Shown here: positions 34,090 to 43,508 of the stretch, piece after piece
Layout: every line of letters starts with the position of its first letter
How positions within the stretch are numbered: the stretch's first letter is position 1
From: Cupriavidus plantarum
Lineage (GTDB): Bacteria > Pseudomonadota > Gammaproteobacteria > Burkholderiales > Burkholderiaceae
Reading direction: 5' to 3'
Length of the DNA stretch: 64,000 nucleotides
NCBI RefSeq assembly: GCF_905397285.1
Contig: NZ_CAJPUX010000004.1
Span: forward strand, 248,001 to 312,000
Program-made: the position numbers and the translations under genes
The notes under the pieces: generated by a model
What the model saw: only the letters and a program-made list of their open reading frames with translations
What the model was told of the DNA's origin: nothing
The model's database searches: none

Positions 34090-34244
34090 CGGCGTCGGCG
34101 CCGTTCCTGAAGAATTGGCAGCAAGAAGACTGAAGTAACTGCTGGAATCCCTGAGGTAGGCGGCCGGTAGGGCGCCGTGCGAGAATGCCGACGCCTCTCC
34201 CCCAAAAAGTGTGGGAAAGCGTACGTTCAGGCACTTCGAAACCC

Positions 34245-34272
34245 TAAAGTTTCGGGATCGATCGTCCGTTAA
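34245..34272 (+). promoter_or_regulatory. Candidate sigma-28 promoter for flgM-flgN
   Basis: TAAAGTTT (34245-34252), a 12-bp spacer and TCCGTTAA (34265-34272), ending 28 bp before the flgM GTG. The -35 half is the perfect FliA consensus. A second, sigma-28-driven promoter for flgM is the known arrangement in other bacteria. Confidence 0.65.
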
Positions 34273-34300
34273 GTCAGAGGAAACCAGCAAGGAATACCCC

Positions 34301-34621
34301 GTGAAGATCAATCAATCCACCACGACCAGGCCGGCGGACAACGCTGCCGGCGATGCTGCCCGTCCGGCGGCCGCCGCGGCAACGCCGCAGGATCCGGCCG
34401 CGCTGAGCGGCGTGCGCGTGAGCCCGCTGGCCGCGCAAGTGCGCGAGATCGGCAATCGCCTGGTCAACGACACCGACGACGATATCGATACGGCCAAGGT
34501 CGAGGAGATCCGCCAGGCAATCGCCGAAGGCCGGATCAAGATCGATCCCAGCAAGATCGCCGACGGCTTGCTCGCGTCTCTGCGCGAGCTCGCCCAGGGC
34601 GATACTCAACAACCTAGCTGA
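34301..34621 (+). CDS. flgM: Anti-sigma-28 factor FlgM
   Basis: 106 aa from a GTG at 34301, preceded by AAGGA; an ATG at 34211 lies upstream of the promoter and is not used. The start VKINQSTTTRPADNAA is disordered and Ala-rich; the C-terminal half (DTAKVEEIRQAIAEGRIKID, then IADGLLASLREL) is the FliA-binding helix set. It holds FliA until hook completion, when it is exported. Confidence 0.92.
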   Translation: MKINQSTTTRPADNAAGDAARPAAAAATPQDPAALSGVRVSPLAAQVREIGNRLVNDTDDDIDTAKVEEIRQAIAEGRIKIDPSKIADGLLASLRELAQGDTQQPS

Positions 34622-34622
34622 C

Positions 34623-35087
34623 ATGACCCAACAAGCCCTGATCCAGACACTGAAGCGTGAATCCGATGCCATCCTGGCATTTGGCCGTGCCCTCGCCGAC
34701 GAGCGGGACGCACTCAAGCGTAATGACTTCCAGGCCCTGAGCGAACTGCTCAGCCGGAAAGTGGAACTGGCTCAGGCACTCTCGCGCGAGACTGCCGCGC
34801 GGGAGGCGCAGATGATCGCGCTGGGTCTGCGCGTGGGTCCCGGCGGCCTGCTGATCGGCCGCCCCGTCGACGCGGCCGTGACCGACGCATGGCGCAAGAT
34901 CGTGTTCTTCGCGCAGAAGGCGAAGGAATCGAACGAGGTCAATGGCGCGATCGTGAACGCGCACCTCGAATTCACGCAGGAAGCCATTCAGGTCCTGCGT
35001 CACGGCGACGCCGGTCCCAACGAAATGTACGGCCGCGACGGCAAGTCGCAGAACGCGGCCGCGGGCGTCACGCTCGCCGCGGGCTGA
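34623..35087 (+). CDS. flgN: FlgN export chaperone for FlgK and FlgL
   Basis: 154 aa, helical. It starts one base after the flgM stop, the usual partnership. The pattern LKRESDAILAFGRALADERD and LSELLSRKVELAQAL is typical of FlgN. It escorts FlgK and FlgL to the export gate. The last 25 residues are Gly/Ala-rich. Confidence 0.9.
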   Translation: MTQQALIQTLKRESDAILAFGRALADERDALKRNDFQALSELLSRKVELAQALSRETAAREAQMIALGLRVGPGGLLIGRPVDAAVTDAWRKIVFFAQKAKESNEVNGAIVNAHLEFTQEAIQVLRHGDAGPNEMYGRDGKSQNAAAGVTLAAG

Positions 35088-35252
35088 CCCGGCACGAGCC
35101 AGGCCGACACGCGCGAATCTGGCATGCCTTCCGCTCCGGCATGGAGCGGATAGTCGATCTGACGGGCGCTCGTCATCCGTATGCGTCCGCGCATGGGCGT
35201 ATGCCGCTAACGCGGCAGCTATAATGCGCAGCGACTGCACGCGGCCTGCGCC

Positions 35253-38200
35253 ATGATCGATCTCTCCAGCCGAAGCTTCATCGAGTTGTATCGCGGCACG
35301 CCGCGCCTCGAGCGCGCCGTTGCCGCACGCGCGACCTCGCTGCTGGTGGCGGGCCGGGGCGATGCGGCACGCGGCCTCGCCGCCGATACGCTTCAGCGCG
35401 AATACGCGCTGCGCGACCGGCTCGACGAGCGCTGGGCCATCGTCCCGCGTGCCCTGGTCGCCTACGGCGACGCCACGGTGCTGGTACTCAACGATCCCGG
35501 TGGCGTCCCGCTCGCCTTCGATCCCGCCCGGCCGCTCCACGCCCAACTCTCCCTCGCTATCCGCCTTGCCGTCAGCGTTGCCGCCATGCACGCCGCGGGC
35601 ATCGTGCATTGCGCGCTGACGCCGGGCCGCTTTCTGATCGACCCGCGCCAGACCGACGGCGTGCCGCGCATAGCGGGATTCGGCGCGGCCGTGCATGCGC
35701 GGAGCCGCGCGGGCACGCAGGCCGAGTGGGACGACCTCGCATTGCGATACATGGCGCCCGAACTGTCGGGACGCATGAACGTGCATGTGGACGCGCGCGC
35801 GGATCTGTATGCGTTGGGCGGCATCCTCTACGAAATGCTCGCGGGGCGGCCGCCGTTCGATTTCTCCGACACTGCCGCCGGCGTGCACGCGCATGCCACG
35901 CAGGTTCCATCGCCGCCGCATCTCGTCGTGCCCGATGTCCCGGCATCTTTTTCCCGCATCGTGATGAAGCTGCTGGAGAAAGCGCCCGAGCAACGCTACG
36001 CCAGCGCCGACGAACTGCTGGCCGATCTGCGGCAGTGCGAGGCGCTGCGGCGCCGGCATGGCGAGATTCCCGCGCTGGCGTTCGATCGGCAGGCCGCGCT
36101 GCGGCGCCTGCGCCAGGCAGAACACATGTTCGGCCGCGAGCACGAGGTGGCGGCACTGCTTCGCGCCTATCGCGCGGTGGCCGATACGGGCCACGCCCGC
36201 GTGGCGTGGGTCTCCGGCGATGCGGGCATCGGCAAGTCGACACTGTTGCAGGCCGTTGCGGCCAGTATCGGCCAGCATCACGCGGCGCTGATCGCGAGCG
36301 TAAAAAGCGAGGAAGCCCGGCGCGGCGCGCCATACGGTCTGCTGGTACAGGCCCTGGAGCAGCTGCTGCAATATGTGATCGGCTGCCCCGACGACGAATA
36401 TACAGCGTGGCGCGAACGTATTCGCGCCGCCGTCGATCCCGTGGCGCGCACGCTGATAGCGCTGCTGCCCGCGCTGTCGGTCGTGCTGGGTCCGCTGCCG
36501 GATGCGCCGGACGCGCCCGATGGCTCGCCGCTGATCGAACGGGAGCGCGTGCAGCAGGCCATCGCGCGGCTGCTGGCTTGCTTCGCCACGAAAGACCGGC
36601 CGCTCGTCCTCGTGCTCGACGATTTGCAGTGGGCGGACGTGGGCACGCTGCAGGTGCTCGAGCGGCTGCTGCAGCATCATGTGCATGGGCCCTTGCCGCA
36701 TGGGCCGTTGCCACGCACACCGTCCGCCGACACACCGTTCGCCGAAACGTCGCTGTTGCTGATCGGCGCATTCCGCTCCCGCGAAGTTGGCACCGACCAT
36801 ATGCTGCGCGCCGGCCTGCTCGCCGATTGCGGTATGCGCATCGCGCTCGGGCCGCTACACGAGCGTGCCCTGCTGGCATGGCTGGCGAGCGCCCTGCGGC
36901 GCGATGTCCACGCCGTCACGGGGCTCGGGCCGCTGGCCGAAGAGGTCGGGCGCAAGACCGAACGCAATCCGTTCTTCGTGCTGCAGATGCTGCGCGTGCT
37001 CGCCGATGACGGCCTTCTTGCCTACGACGAGGAAGCCGCCACATGGCGCTGGAGTCTGGAACGCATCATCACGCATCACACCATCGGGTCGTTCGGCACC
37101 GTGGTGGAACTGCTCACGCACCGGCTGGACCAAATGCCCGCCGACGCGCGCGAACTGCTGCGCCTGCTATCGTGCCTGGGGGATCGCGCCTCCACCGAGA
37201 CCATCGCGATCGCGGCCGATCTGGAACTGGACACCACGCAGCGCGCGATGCAACTGGCTGCCGATGCCGGCGCCCTGCAACGCGACGGCAGCGACTGGGC
37301 CTTCGCGCACGACCGCATCCGTGAAGCCGTGTACGCATCGATTGCACCGGAGGCGCGGGGCATCTGGCACCTTCGCATCGCCCGGCGCCTGCTCGCGCAT
37401 CCGGTGGCGCAGGCCGACGTGTTCGCAATGGCGACGCAGGTCGGCCTTGCGCGCGACGTGGTGGCGGACCCCGGCGAGCGGCGTGCGTTCGCGCGCCTCA
37501 ACATCGACGCCGGCCTGCACGCCAAGGCCGCGACGGCCCACCATTCCGCGCTAGCGTTCTTCCGTACGGCGCTGGCCTTCCTCGGCGAAGACGACGATAG
37601 CGAAGACGGCCTGACCGCGCGCATGGTCTGCGGGGAGGCCGAGTTCATGACGGGCGCCCTCGCGGCCGCGGAGGCGCGGCTCGCCCGGCTGGAGGCCGTG
37701 GCGGGCGACGACGTGTTCGGCGCGGGTCTCGCCCGTCTGCGCGTCGCGCTGTACACCACGCTGGGCCGCTACGACATGGCGCTCCGCGTGGGGCTCGCGT
37801 TTCTGAACAAGACAGGCGTGCCGCTGCCGATGCAGGCCACCGACGAGGACGTGAAGCGCGAGCACGCGCAGATGCGTGGCTGGCTCGATCGGCACGGCGT
37901 CCATGGCCTACGCGCGCTGCCGATCGCCAGCGAGCCTCTGCGGCACGCGCTGGCCGACATCATCGCGGACATGATCCCGCCCGCGCTGTTCACCAACCGC
38001 CGGCTCTACGATCTCATCCTGCTCCGTAGCGTGAACCTCGCGATCGCGCACGGCCATTGCGACGGCTCCGCCTACGTGTACGTCTGCATGAACATGATTG
38101 TGGGCATGCGCGACAACGATTTTGCGGCATCGCGGGCATTCGGCGAACTCGCACTGCATCTGGTCGACGAGCGCCGTCGCGAACGCTATCGCGGCCGCGT

Positions 38201-40412
38201 GTACATGTCGTTCGGACTGCTCGTCGTGCCGTGGATCATGCCAGCTCGCACGAGCCGCCATTACATCCGCCGCGCGTACGACATCACCGTGGAGAGCGGC
38301 GATCATACGTTCGCTGTCTACTGCGCGCGCAACGAGGCGAGCGTGATGCTGTTCGCGGGCGACACGCTGGACGACGTACGCGCGGCCGCGGTGCGCGGTC
38401 TGGCGATCGCGCGGGATGCGAACTTCCAGCTCGTCATCGATTCGCTGCTCGCGCAAAGGGCGTTGCTGGCGCGGTTGCAGGGGACGGCTACCGACGAGGA
38501 GCCGCTGCCGCCGGTGCCCGCGGCGGACGGCCCGCCGACGCTGGTCGACTGCGCCTACTGGGTCCACCGGTTGCAGGCGGACCTGCTCTTCGGCGACCTC
38601 GATGCCGCGCTCACGGCACGGGACCGGGCCGCCGCAAGCTCGGAAGCCGCGCGGGCGTTTGTCGAGACGGCGGACCTCGCCTGTTATGGCGCGCTGGCCC
38701 TGCTGGCACTACCTTCGCGCGACGATGGACAGGAGGCCGCGCTCCAGCGGCACGTGGCCGATCTCGAGCGATGGGCGCATGCGTGCCCCGACAATTTCCT
38801 CTCGCGCCATCAACTCGTTCGCGCGGAACTGGCGCGCACGCGGGACCGGGCCATCGACGCCAGCGATGCGTACGCCGCCGCGGTGCAGCACGCGCGCCGG
38901 CAGGGCTTTACGCAAATCGAGGCGCTCGCGGCCGAGCTCGCGGGCGAATTCCACGCCCGGCGCGGCGATGAGGTCGCGTCGCATGCCTATCTGCGGCATG
39001 CCCGCGGCGCCTGGCAGCGCTGGGGCGCGACCGCGAAGGTGCGCGCACTGGAGGCGCGTCACGCGAGCCTGGCCGAGGTCGAGGCAGGCGGCGCGCACGC
39101 AAATCGGCTGCGCGAACTCGACGTGCAGGCGGTACTGCGCATCTCCAACGCGCTCGCGAGCAATATCGTGCCCGCGCGGCTTGTCGACACACTGATGCAA
39201 ACCGCGCTGGAGAGCGCGGGCGCGGAGCTCGGCGTGCTGGTACTCGTGCGCGAGGGCGTATGGCATGTGCCCGCGCGCGCACAGGTCGTCGAGGGCACCA
39301 TCGTCGTCACGCAGGAACCGGTGCTGGCGGCCTCCGATGTATTGCCCGTGTCGATTGTGCAGACGGTCGCGCGTACGCACGAACGGCTCGTGATCGACGA
39401 CATGCGCGCCCCGCAGGCGCACACCTTTACGCACGCCCAGGACGATTACATCCGCCGCCATCAGCCGCGTTCGGTGCTGTGCGTCCCGCTGATGCGCTAT
39501 GCCGCGCTGGTCGGCGTGCTCTACCTCGAGAACAACCTCGCGGCCAAGATGTTCACCGCCGACAAGGCAGGCGTGCTCGAGGTCATCGCTTCGCAGGCCG
39601 CCTTCGCGCTGGAGAATGCGCGGCTCTACGAAGCGTTGTTCGAGCAGAACGCGCAACGCACGCGCGCGGAGGCGCAGCTGCGCACGGCGCTCGACGAACT
39701 CGAACGCGCGAGCCGGCTGCGCGCGATGGGCGAGCTCGTCGCCTCCATCGTGCACGAGGTTGGGCAGCCGCTCGCCGCGGTCAGCACCTCCGCGAGCGCG
39801 GCGCTGCGGTGGCTCGACCACGATCCGCCCGATATCGTCGAGACGCGCCAGATGCTTTCGCATATCGGCGCGAGCGCGACACGCGCCAACGCGGTATTCC
39901 AGAACCTGCGCGCCAAGTCACGCACGACGGCGCCGCACTTCGAACCGATCGATCTTGGCGACGCGCTGCACGAGGCGATCACGTTCGTCGCGCGGCCGCT
40001 GGAAACACTTGGCGTACTGCTGAGCCTGCATATCCCCGAGCCGCCGCTCACCGTTCACGGCGACCGCATCCAGTTACAGCAGGTCGCGATCAATCTGCTC
40101 ATGAACGGTGCCGAGTCGATGACCGCGGTCGCGCCGCATGCGCGGCGGCTCTCGCTGACGTGCGTGCGGGAGGCGGACGGCATCGTGCGCATGATCGTCG
40201 AGGACAGCGGCTGCGGTATCGACCCCGGCATTGCGGACCGCCTGTTCGAACCGCTGTTCACGACCAAGCAGAACGGCATGGGCATGGGGCTGGCCATCGT
40301 TAATTCGATCGTCGACGCCCACGGCGGCACGCTCGCCTTCGCCCCGCGCGAGGGGGGCGGCACGCGCGCCATGGTGTCCTTGCCCAGGCAACGGCCCGCA
40401 CACCTGACGTGA
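35253..40412 (+). CDS. Kinase-like/ATPase/GAF/histidine-kinase fusion, 1719 aa
   Basis: A giant signalling protein of the trifunctional Ser/Thr-kinase, ATP-binding and histidine-kinase type. Residues about 1-270 have the protein-kinase fold, but the HRD loop reads IVHCALTPGRFLID (residue ~118) and the DFG site reads IAGFGAAV (~140), so both catalytic Asp residues are lost and it is a probable pseudokinase. Residues 290-700 are an AAA/NB-ARC-like ATPase with Walker A GDAGIGKST (~324) and Walker B LVLVLDDLQWAD (~451). A TPR-like region extends to ~1280, then a GAF domain (~1290-1465), HisKA (SIVHEVGQPLAAV, ~1498) and HATPase (NLLMNGAES, DSGCGID, GMGMGLAI). Its partner is very probably the FixJ-type regulator 66 bp downstream. 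No membrane segment is evident. Confidence 0.9.
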   Translation: MIDLSSRSFIELYRGTPRLERAVAARATSLLVAGRGDAARGLAADTLQREYALRDRLDERWAIVPRALVAYGDATVLVLNDPGGVPLAFDPARPLHAQLSLAIRLAVSVAAMHAAGIVHCALTPGRFLIDPRQTDGVPRIAGFGAAVHARSRAGTQAEWDDLALRYMAPELSGRMNVHVDARADLYALGGILYEMLAGRPPFDFSDTAAGVHAHATQVPSPPHLVVPDVPASFSRIVMKLLEKAPEQRYASADELLADLRQCEALRRRHGEIPALAFDRQAALRRLRQAEHMFGREHEVAALLRAYRAVADTGHARVAWVSGDAGIGKSTLLQAVAASIGQHHAALIASVKSEEARRGAPYGLLVQALEQLLQYVIGCPDDEYTAWRERIRAAVDPVARTLIALLPALSVVLGPLPDAPDAPDGSPLIERERVQQAIARLLACFATKDRPLVLVLDDLQWADVGTLQVLERLLQHHVHGPLPHGPLPRTPSADTPFAETSLLLIGAFRSREVGTDHMLRAGLLADCGMRIALGPLHERALLAWLASALRRDVHAVTGLGPLAEEVGRKTERNPFFVLQMLRVLADDGLLAYDEEAATWRWSLERIITHHTIGSFGTVVELLTHRLDQMPADARELLRLLSCLGDRASTETIAIAADLELDTTQRAMQLAADAGALQRDGSDWAFAHDRIREAVYASIAPEARGIWHLRIARRLLAHPVAQADVFAMATQVGLARDVVADPGERRAFARLNIDAGLHAKAATAHHSALAFFRTALAFLGEDDDSEDGLTARMVCGEAEFMTGALAAAEARLARLEAVAGDDVFGAGLARLRVALYTTLGRYDMALRVGLAFLNKTGVPLPMQATDEDVKREHAQMRGWLDRHGVHGLRALPIASEPLRHALADIIADMIPPALFTNRRLYDLILLRSVNLAIAHGHCDGSAYVYVCMNMIVGMRDNDFAASRAFGELALHLVDERRRERYRGRVYMSFGLLVVPWIMPARTSRHYIRRAYDITVESGDHTFAVYCARNEASVMLFAGDTLDDVRAAAVRGLAIARDANFQLVIDSLLAQRALLARLQGTATDEEPLPPVPAADGPPTLVDCAYWVHRLQADLLFGDLDAALTARDRAAASSEAARAFVETADLACYGALALLALPSRDDGQEAALQRHVADLERWAHACPDNFLSRHQLVRAELARTRDRAIDASDAYAAAVQHARRQGFTQIEALAAELAGEFHARRGDEVASHAYLRHARGAWQRWGATAKVRALEARHASLAEVEAGGAHANRLRELDVQAVLRISNALASNIVPARLVDTLMQTALESAGAELGVLVLVREGVWHVPARAQVVEGTIVVTQEPVLAASDVLPVSIVQTVARTHERLVIDDMRAPQAHTFTHAQDDYIRRHQPRSVLCVPLMRYAALVGVLYLENNLAAKMFTADKAGVLEVIASQAAFALENARLYEALFEQNAQRTRAEAQLRTALDELERASRLRAMGELVASIVHEVGQPLAAVSTSASAALRWLDHDPPDIVETRQMLSHIGASATRANAVFQNLRAKSRTTAPHFEPIDLGDALHEAITFVARPLETLGVLLSLHIPEPPLTVHGDRIQLQQVAINLLMNGAESMTAVAPHARRLSLTCVREADGIVRMIVEDSGCGIDPGIADRLFEPLFTTKQNGMGMGLAIVNSIVDAHGGTLAFAPREGGGTRAMVSLPRQRPAHLT

Positions 40413-40478
40413 CCGCGCGGCGCGCTTCTGATACCGTTGCGAGCCAGGTTCCCAGGTATTGCCGCGTACGGCTTCAAC

Positions 40479-41213
40479 ATGTCCAACGTCCCATCGCCCC
40501 GCCCCCCAGAGAGCACCACTCGCCCCATGCGCCGCGAGGCGAGCGCCGGCTCGCCCGCCACGGCCGAAGTTCGGGTGGCGTCCGCGGTGGCTTCGGGGGT
40601 GGCCTATATCGTCGATGACGACGAGCTCGTGCGCGGCGCGCTGAGCAGCCTGCTGCGATCGATCCATCTGGAGGTCCGTGCGTACGGTTCGGTCGAGGAG
40701 TTCGTGACCGCGCCGCGTCCGGCGGACGTACCGTCCTGTCTCGTGCTCGACGTCCGTCTGCGCGGCCAGAGTGGACTTGCATTCCAGAAGTCACTCGCCG
40801 ATAGCGGCGAGCCCCACATCCCGATCGTCTTCATGACCGCGCATGGCGACATCGCCATGAGCGTCAAGGCGATGAAGGCGGGCGCGGTGGACTTCCTGGC
40901 CAAGCCGTTCCGCGATCAGGACATGATCGATGCCGTCGTGTCGGCGATCGAGCGCGATGCCGCGCGGCTTGAAGTCGAGCGCTCAGTGAAGGATCTGCGC
41001 GCGGGGTGGGAATCGCTCACGCCGCGCGAACGCGAGGTGCTCGAACTCGTGGCCAAAGGCCTCATGAACAAGCAGATCGCGGACGTCATGGGCATCGCGC
41101 TGATCACGGCCAAGCTCCATCGCGGGCAGGCCATGCGCAAGATGGACGCGTGCTCGGTGGCGGACCTCATGCACAAGATGCAGTTGCTGGGCCTTGGTCA
41201 TACCACGCGCTAA
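40479..41213 (+). CDS. FixJ/NarL-type response regulator
   Basis: 244 aa from the ATG at 40479 (40437 and 40527 are alternative starts). The receiver domain has the acidic pair DDDE, phospho-Asp in SCLVLDVRLRGQSG, Thr in VFMTAHGD and Lys in FLAKPF. It is followed by a LuxR-type helix-turn-helix (LTPREREVLELVAKGLMNKQ). The N-terminal 40 residues are extra and look disordered. It directly follows the large histidine-kinase fusion, so it is its likely phosphate acceptor. Confidence 0.9.
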   Translation: MSNVPSPRPPESTTRPMRREASAGSPATAEVRVASAVASGVAYIVDDDELVRGALSSLLRSIHLEVRAYGSVEEFVTAPRPADVPSCLVLDVRLRGQSGLAFQKSLADSGEPHIPIVFMTAHGDIAMSVKAMKAGAVDFLAKPFRDQDMIDAVVSAIERDAARLEVERSVKDLRAGWESLTPREREVLELVAKGLMNKQIADVMGIALITAKLHRGQAMRKMDACSVADLMHKMQLLGLGHTTR

Positions 41214-41269
41214 GCGCTGATTTTCCAGCAGATTTCCGACCTCCCGACTAGGGGACTCACACTTTGGTA

Positions 41270-41286
41270 AGGGTTCCCCGAACCCT
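41270..41286 (+). terminator. Weak hairpin after the response regulator
   Basis: AGGGTTC and GAACCCT form a 7-bp stem with a 3-nt loop 57 bp after the regulator stop. No clear T-run follows. It is possibly a weak terminator before the orphan kinase gene. Confidence 0.3.
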
Positions 41287-41367
41287 CGTTTGCTGGTGTG
41301 CCGGCGCGTCCCGTGGTGTCATCGCTACCGTGCCCGCAGATCCATTCGCGGCACGAGGGAGACCATC

Positions 41368-42264
41368 ATGACAATCCATCCGGACCTGCCGGGCATGATC
41401 ATGGCCACGCTGGCCACGCTGGCCGCGCTGGGCCTGCTCGCCGCGATGCATGCGTTCGTCCAGCATTTGGCAATCGTCCGCCTGGCCAAGGCCATCGAGC
41501 GTCACGGCGGCGAAGGCAGTCCGCCGGTGCTGCCCGACGCGGGTGTCGGCGGGGTTGCGAGGCTGGCCCGCGCGATCAACGGCTGCCGCGCGCGCAATGC
41601 GCAGCGGGAAGCCGAACTGCTGGAGGTGCTGGCGGCCTACGCGCACGACCTGCGCACGCCGCTCACGCGCATGCGCCTGCGTTGCGATCTGCTCGACGAC
41701 GAGGACATGCATCGCGCGATGACGCGCGACCTGATCGAAATGCGCGACCTCGTGGAAGCGAGCCTGGCGTGCGCGCGGCTGCGCCGCAGCACGACCGAGC
41801 CGATGCGGCGGGTCGATGCCGACGGCCTGCTCGACCGCCTCGTGGAGGACTATCGCGAGACGGGCCGGCGCGTGGAATTGCAGGGACGCGTGGGGCAGCC
41901 CGTCATCACGTGCCCGCATGCGCTGCGACGCGTGCTCGTCAATCTGATCGACAATGCGCTTCACTACGGCAGCCACGTGCGGCTGTGCGTGCGCATCAAT
42001 GCAAGCGGGCTCGAGTTCGCAGTCCAGGATTCCGGGCCAGGCATCGCTCCCGCGGAGATGGAAGCCGTGTTCGCCGCGTGGTATCGGGCGCCCGCCACGG
42101 CGACGCGCGCGCCCGGCACGGGGCTCGGGCTTGCCATCGCACGACGGCTCGCTCTGGCGATGCGCGGCGATCTGCATCTCGAGAACCGCCACGCTGGCGG
42201 TCTGGAGGCGCGGCTCACGCTCCCCATCGCCCAGCTCGAAGGTAGCTGGGTCAGCGGTAGCTGA
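41368..42264 (+). CDS. Orphan membrane histidine kinase, short-sensor
   Basis: 298 aa from the ATG at 41368, preceded by GAGGGAGA. One N-terminal hydrophobic helix (residues 8-30) anchors it; there is essentially no periplasmic sensor. A HAMP-like/linker part leads to the H-box AYAHDLRTPLTRMRLR, then the N-box NLIDNALHYG, DSGPGIAP and the G2 box GTGLGLAIARRLAL. There is no receiver gene next to it on the same strand except the FixJ-type gene, which more likely pairs with the large fusion. Its end overlaps the flhE stop. Confidence 0.85.
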   Translation: MTIHPDLPGMIMATLATLAALGLLAAMHAFVQHLAIVRLAKAIERHGGEGSPPVLPDAGVGGVARLARAINGCRARNAQREAELLEVLAAYAHDLRTPLTRMRLRCDLLDDEDMHRAMTRDLIEMRDLVEASLACARLRRSTTEPMRRVDADGLLDRLVEDYRETGRRVELQGRVGQPVITCPHALRRVLVNLIDNALHYGSHVRLCVRINASGLEFAVQDSGPGIAPAEMEAVFAAWYRAPATATRAPGTGLGLAIARRLALAMRGDLHLENRHAGGLEARLTLPIAQLEGSWVSGS

Positions 42265-42703
42265 CCGTGACCTCGTTGCTGCGTCCCTGCAGCACGGGCA
42301 GGACGCCCTGCCCCGGCACGCGGAACGCGAAGACGAAGCCTTTGGCGGCATCGTCACCGCTGAACGCATCGGTCTTGCCTTCCGGCGATGACAGCATGAC
42401 GCAACGCTGGGCATTGCACAGATAGGCCTGCAAATCGACGGGCGGGATGCGCGCAAAGCTGTAGCGCCAGCGCACCGAGGTAATGACGCCCTCGGACTGC
42501 GGCATCATCGCGCCCGGCTGGATCGGCGCGGACAGCGTGCGCTGGCCGCGGCCCGTGATGGTCGGGCCGACGACGGAAGCGTTCCACGCATGGCGCGAGC
42601 CGAGTTCGAGCGTCGCGCGCGTGATGTGGTCGGATGGCGCGGCGGCTGCAGCGCCGCTGGCCATCGTGACTATGCACAACAGCGCAAGCTTCGGGGTTCG
42701 CAT
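42251..42703 (-). CDS. flhE: Flagellar protein FlhE
   Basis: 150 aa from the ATG at 42703, which overlaps the fliA stop (TGATG). A signal peptide (MRTPKLALLCIVTMASGAAAA) makes it periplasmic. The mature part matches FlhE: GRGQRTLSAPIQPGAMMP, VRWRYSF, LQAYLCNAQRCVML and the terminal EVTVSYR. FlhE is thought to guard the export gate against proton leak. In enterobacteria it follows flhBA, whereas here it closes the operon after fliA. Confidence 0.85.
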   Translation of the reverse strand: MRTPKLALLCIVTMASGAAAAAPSDHITRATLELGSRHAWNASVVGPTITGRGQRTLSAPIQPGAMMPQSEGVITSVRWRYSFARIPPVDLQAYLCNAQRCVMLSSPEGKTDAFSGDDAAKGFVFAFRVPGQGVLPVLQGRSNEVTVSYR

Positions 42704-43419
42704 CACAGCAATCCGCGTAGCTGATTGCGCAGGCGCGTAATGGCCTGGCTGCGGATCTGGCAGACGCGCGACTCCGTGACGTCGAGCACGGCGCCGATCT
42801 CGCGCAGGTTCAGTTCCTGGTCGTAGCACAGCGACAGCACGAGCTTCTCGCGTTCCGGCAGCTTTTCGATCGCGCGGATCAGCGCCTCCCGCATGCCGCT
42901 CTCCATCAGCACCGTGAGCGGATTCGCGTCGTCGGTCACGCCGAGGTGGCGGTCAAGGAAGTCCTCCTCCCCCGATCGCTCGAAGTCTTCGTAGTGCAGC
43001 AGCTGGCAGCCGTACACTTCGTTGAGCAGCTGCTGATATTCCTCGAGCGGCAGTTCCATCTCGGCGGCCACTTCCGAATCCACGGGCGTGCGGCCGAGCT
43101 TCTGCTCGAGGCCACGCTGCGTGCGTTCGATGCGGCGTGTGAACTGCCGCAAGCTGCGCGACTGCCAGTCGTTGGCGCGCACCTCGTCGAGCATCGCGCC
43201 ACGAATGCGCTGGCTTGCATAGGTTTCGAAACGCGCGCCATGGTTGTCTTCGTAGCGCTTGGCCGCATCGAGCAGGCCGATCATGCCGGCCTGGATCAGG
43301 TCGTCGATCTGCACGCTGGCCGGAAGCTTGGCCGCCAGTTGCAACGCGATGCGTCGCACCAGAGGCGCATGTGACTTGACCACGTCTGCCTGTTCGAGCT
43401 TTCCCTGAATCGTATACAT
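42703..43419 (-). CDS. fliA: Flagellar sigma factor FliA (sigma-28)
   Basis: 238 aa. The sigma-70-family regions 2 (DDLIQAGMIGLLDAAKRYE), 3 and 4 (LPEREKLVLSLCYDQELNLR) are complete, with the length and the QLAAKLPASVQIDD region typical of FliA. It directs transcription of late flagellar genes and is restrained by FlgM, encoded 8 kb away. Its 5' leader contains a hairpin and four 11-bp repeats. Overlap with flhE suggests cotranslation. Confidence 0.96.
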   Translation of the reverse strand: MYTIQGKLEQADVVKSHAPLVRRIALQLAAKLPASVQIDDLIQAGMIGLLDAAKRYEDNHGARFETYASQRIRGAMLDEVRANDWQSRSLRQFTRRIERTQRGLEQKLGRTPVDSEVAAEMELPLEEYQQLLNEVYGCQLLHYEDFERSGEEDFLDRHLGVTDDANPLTVLMESGMREALIRAIEKLPEREKLVLSLCYDQELNLREIGAVLDVTESRVCQIRSQAITRLRNQLRGLL

Positions 43420-43454
43420 GGTGGAATTCTCGGTTAATGCTGGTTACTCTGCCG

Positions 43455-43476
43455 GCGCCCCGTCGTTTCGGGGCGC
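43455..43476. promoter_or_regulatory. Hairpin in the fliA leader
   Basis: GCGCCCCG and CGGGGCGC form an 8-bp stem with a 6-nt loop, 36 bp upstream of the fliA start. No T-run follows on the minus strand, so it is more likely an mRNA structure than a terminator. Confidence 0.4.
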
Positions 43477-43508
43477 AAGCTGGCTTTTGGTCGGTCTTGT
43501 TCTTATCG

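Noticed and set aside
34614-36800. 728-codon minus-strand open frame opposite flgM, flgN and the kinase fusion
   Set aside because: It is antisense to well-identified genes; long open antisense frames are common in very GC-rich DNA, and its composition (Arg/Gly/His/Ala) shows no domain.
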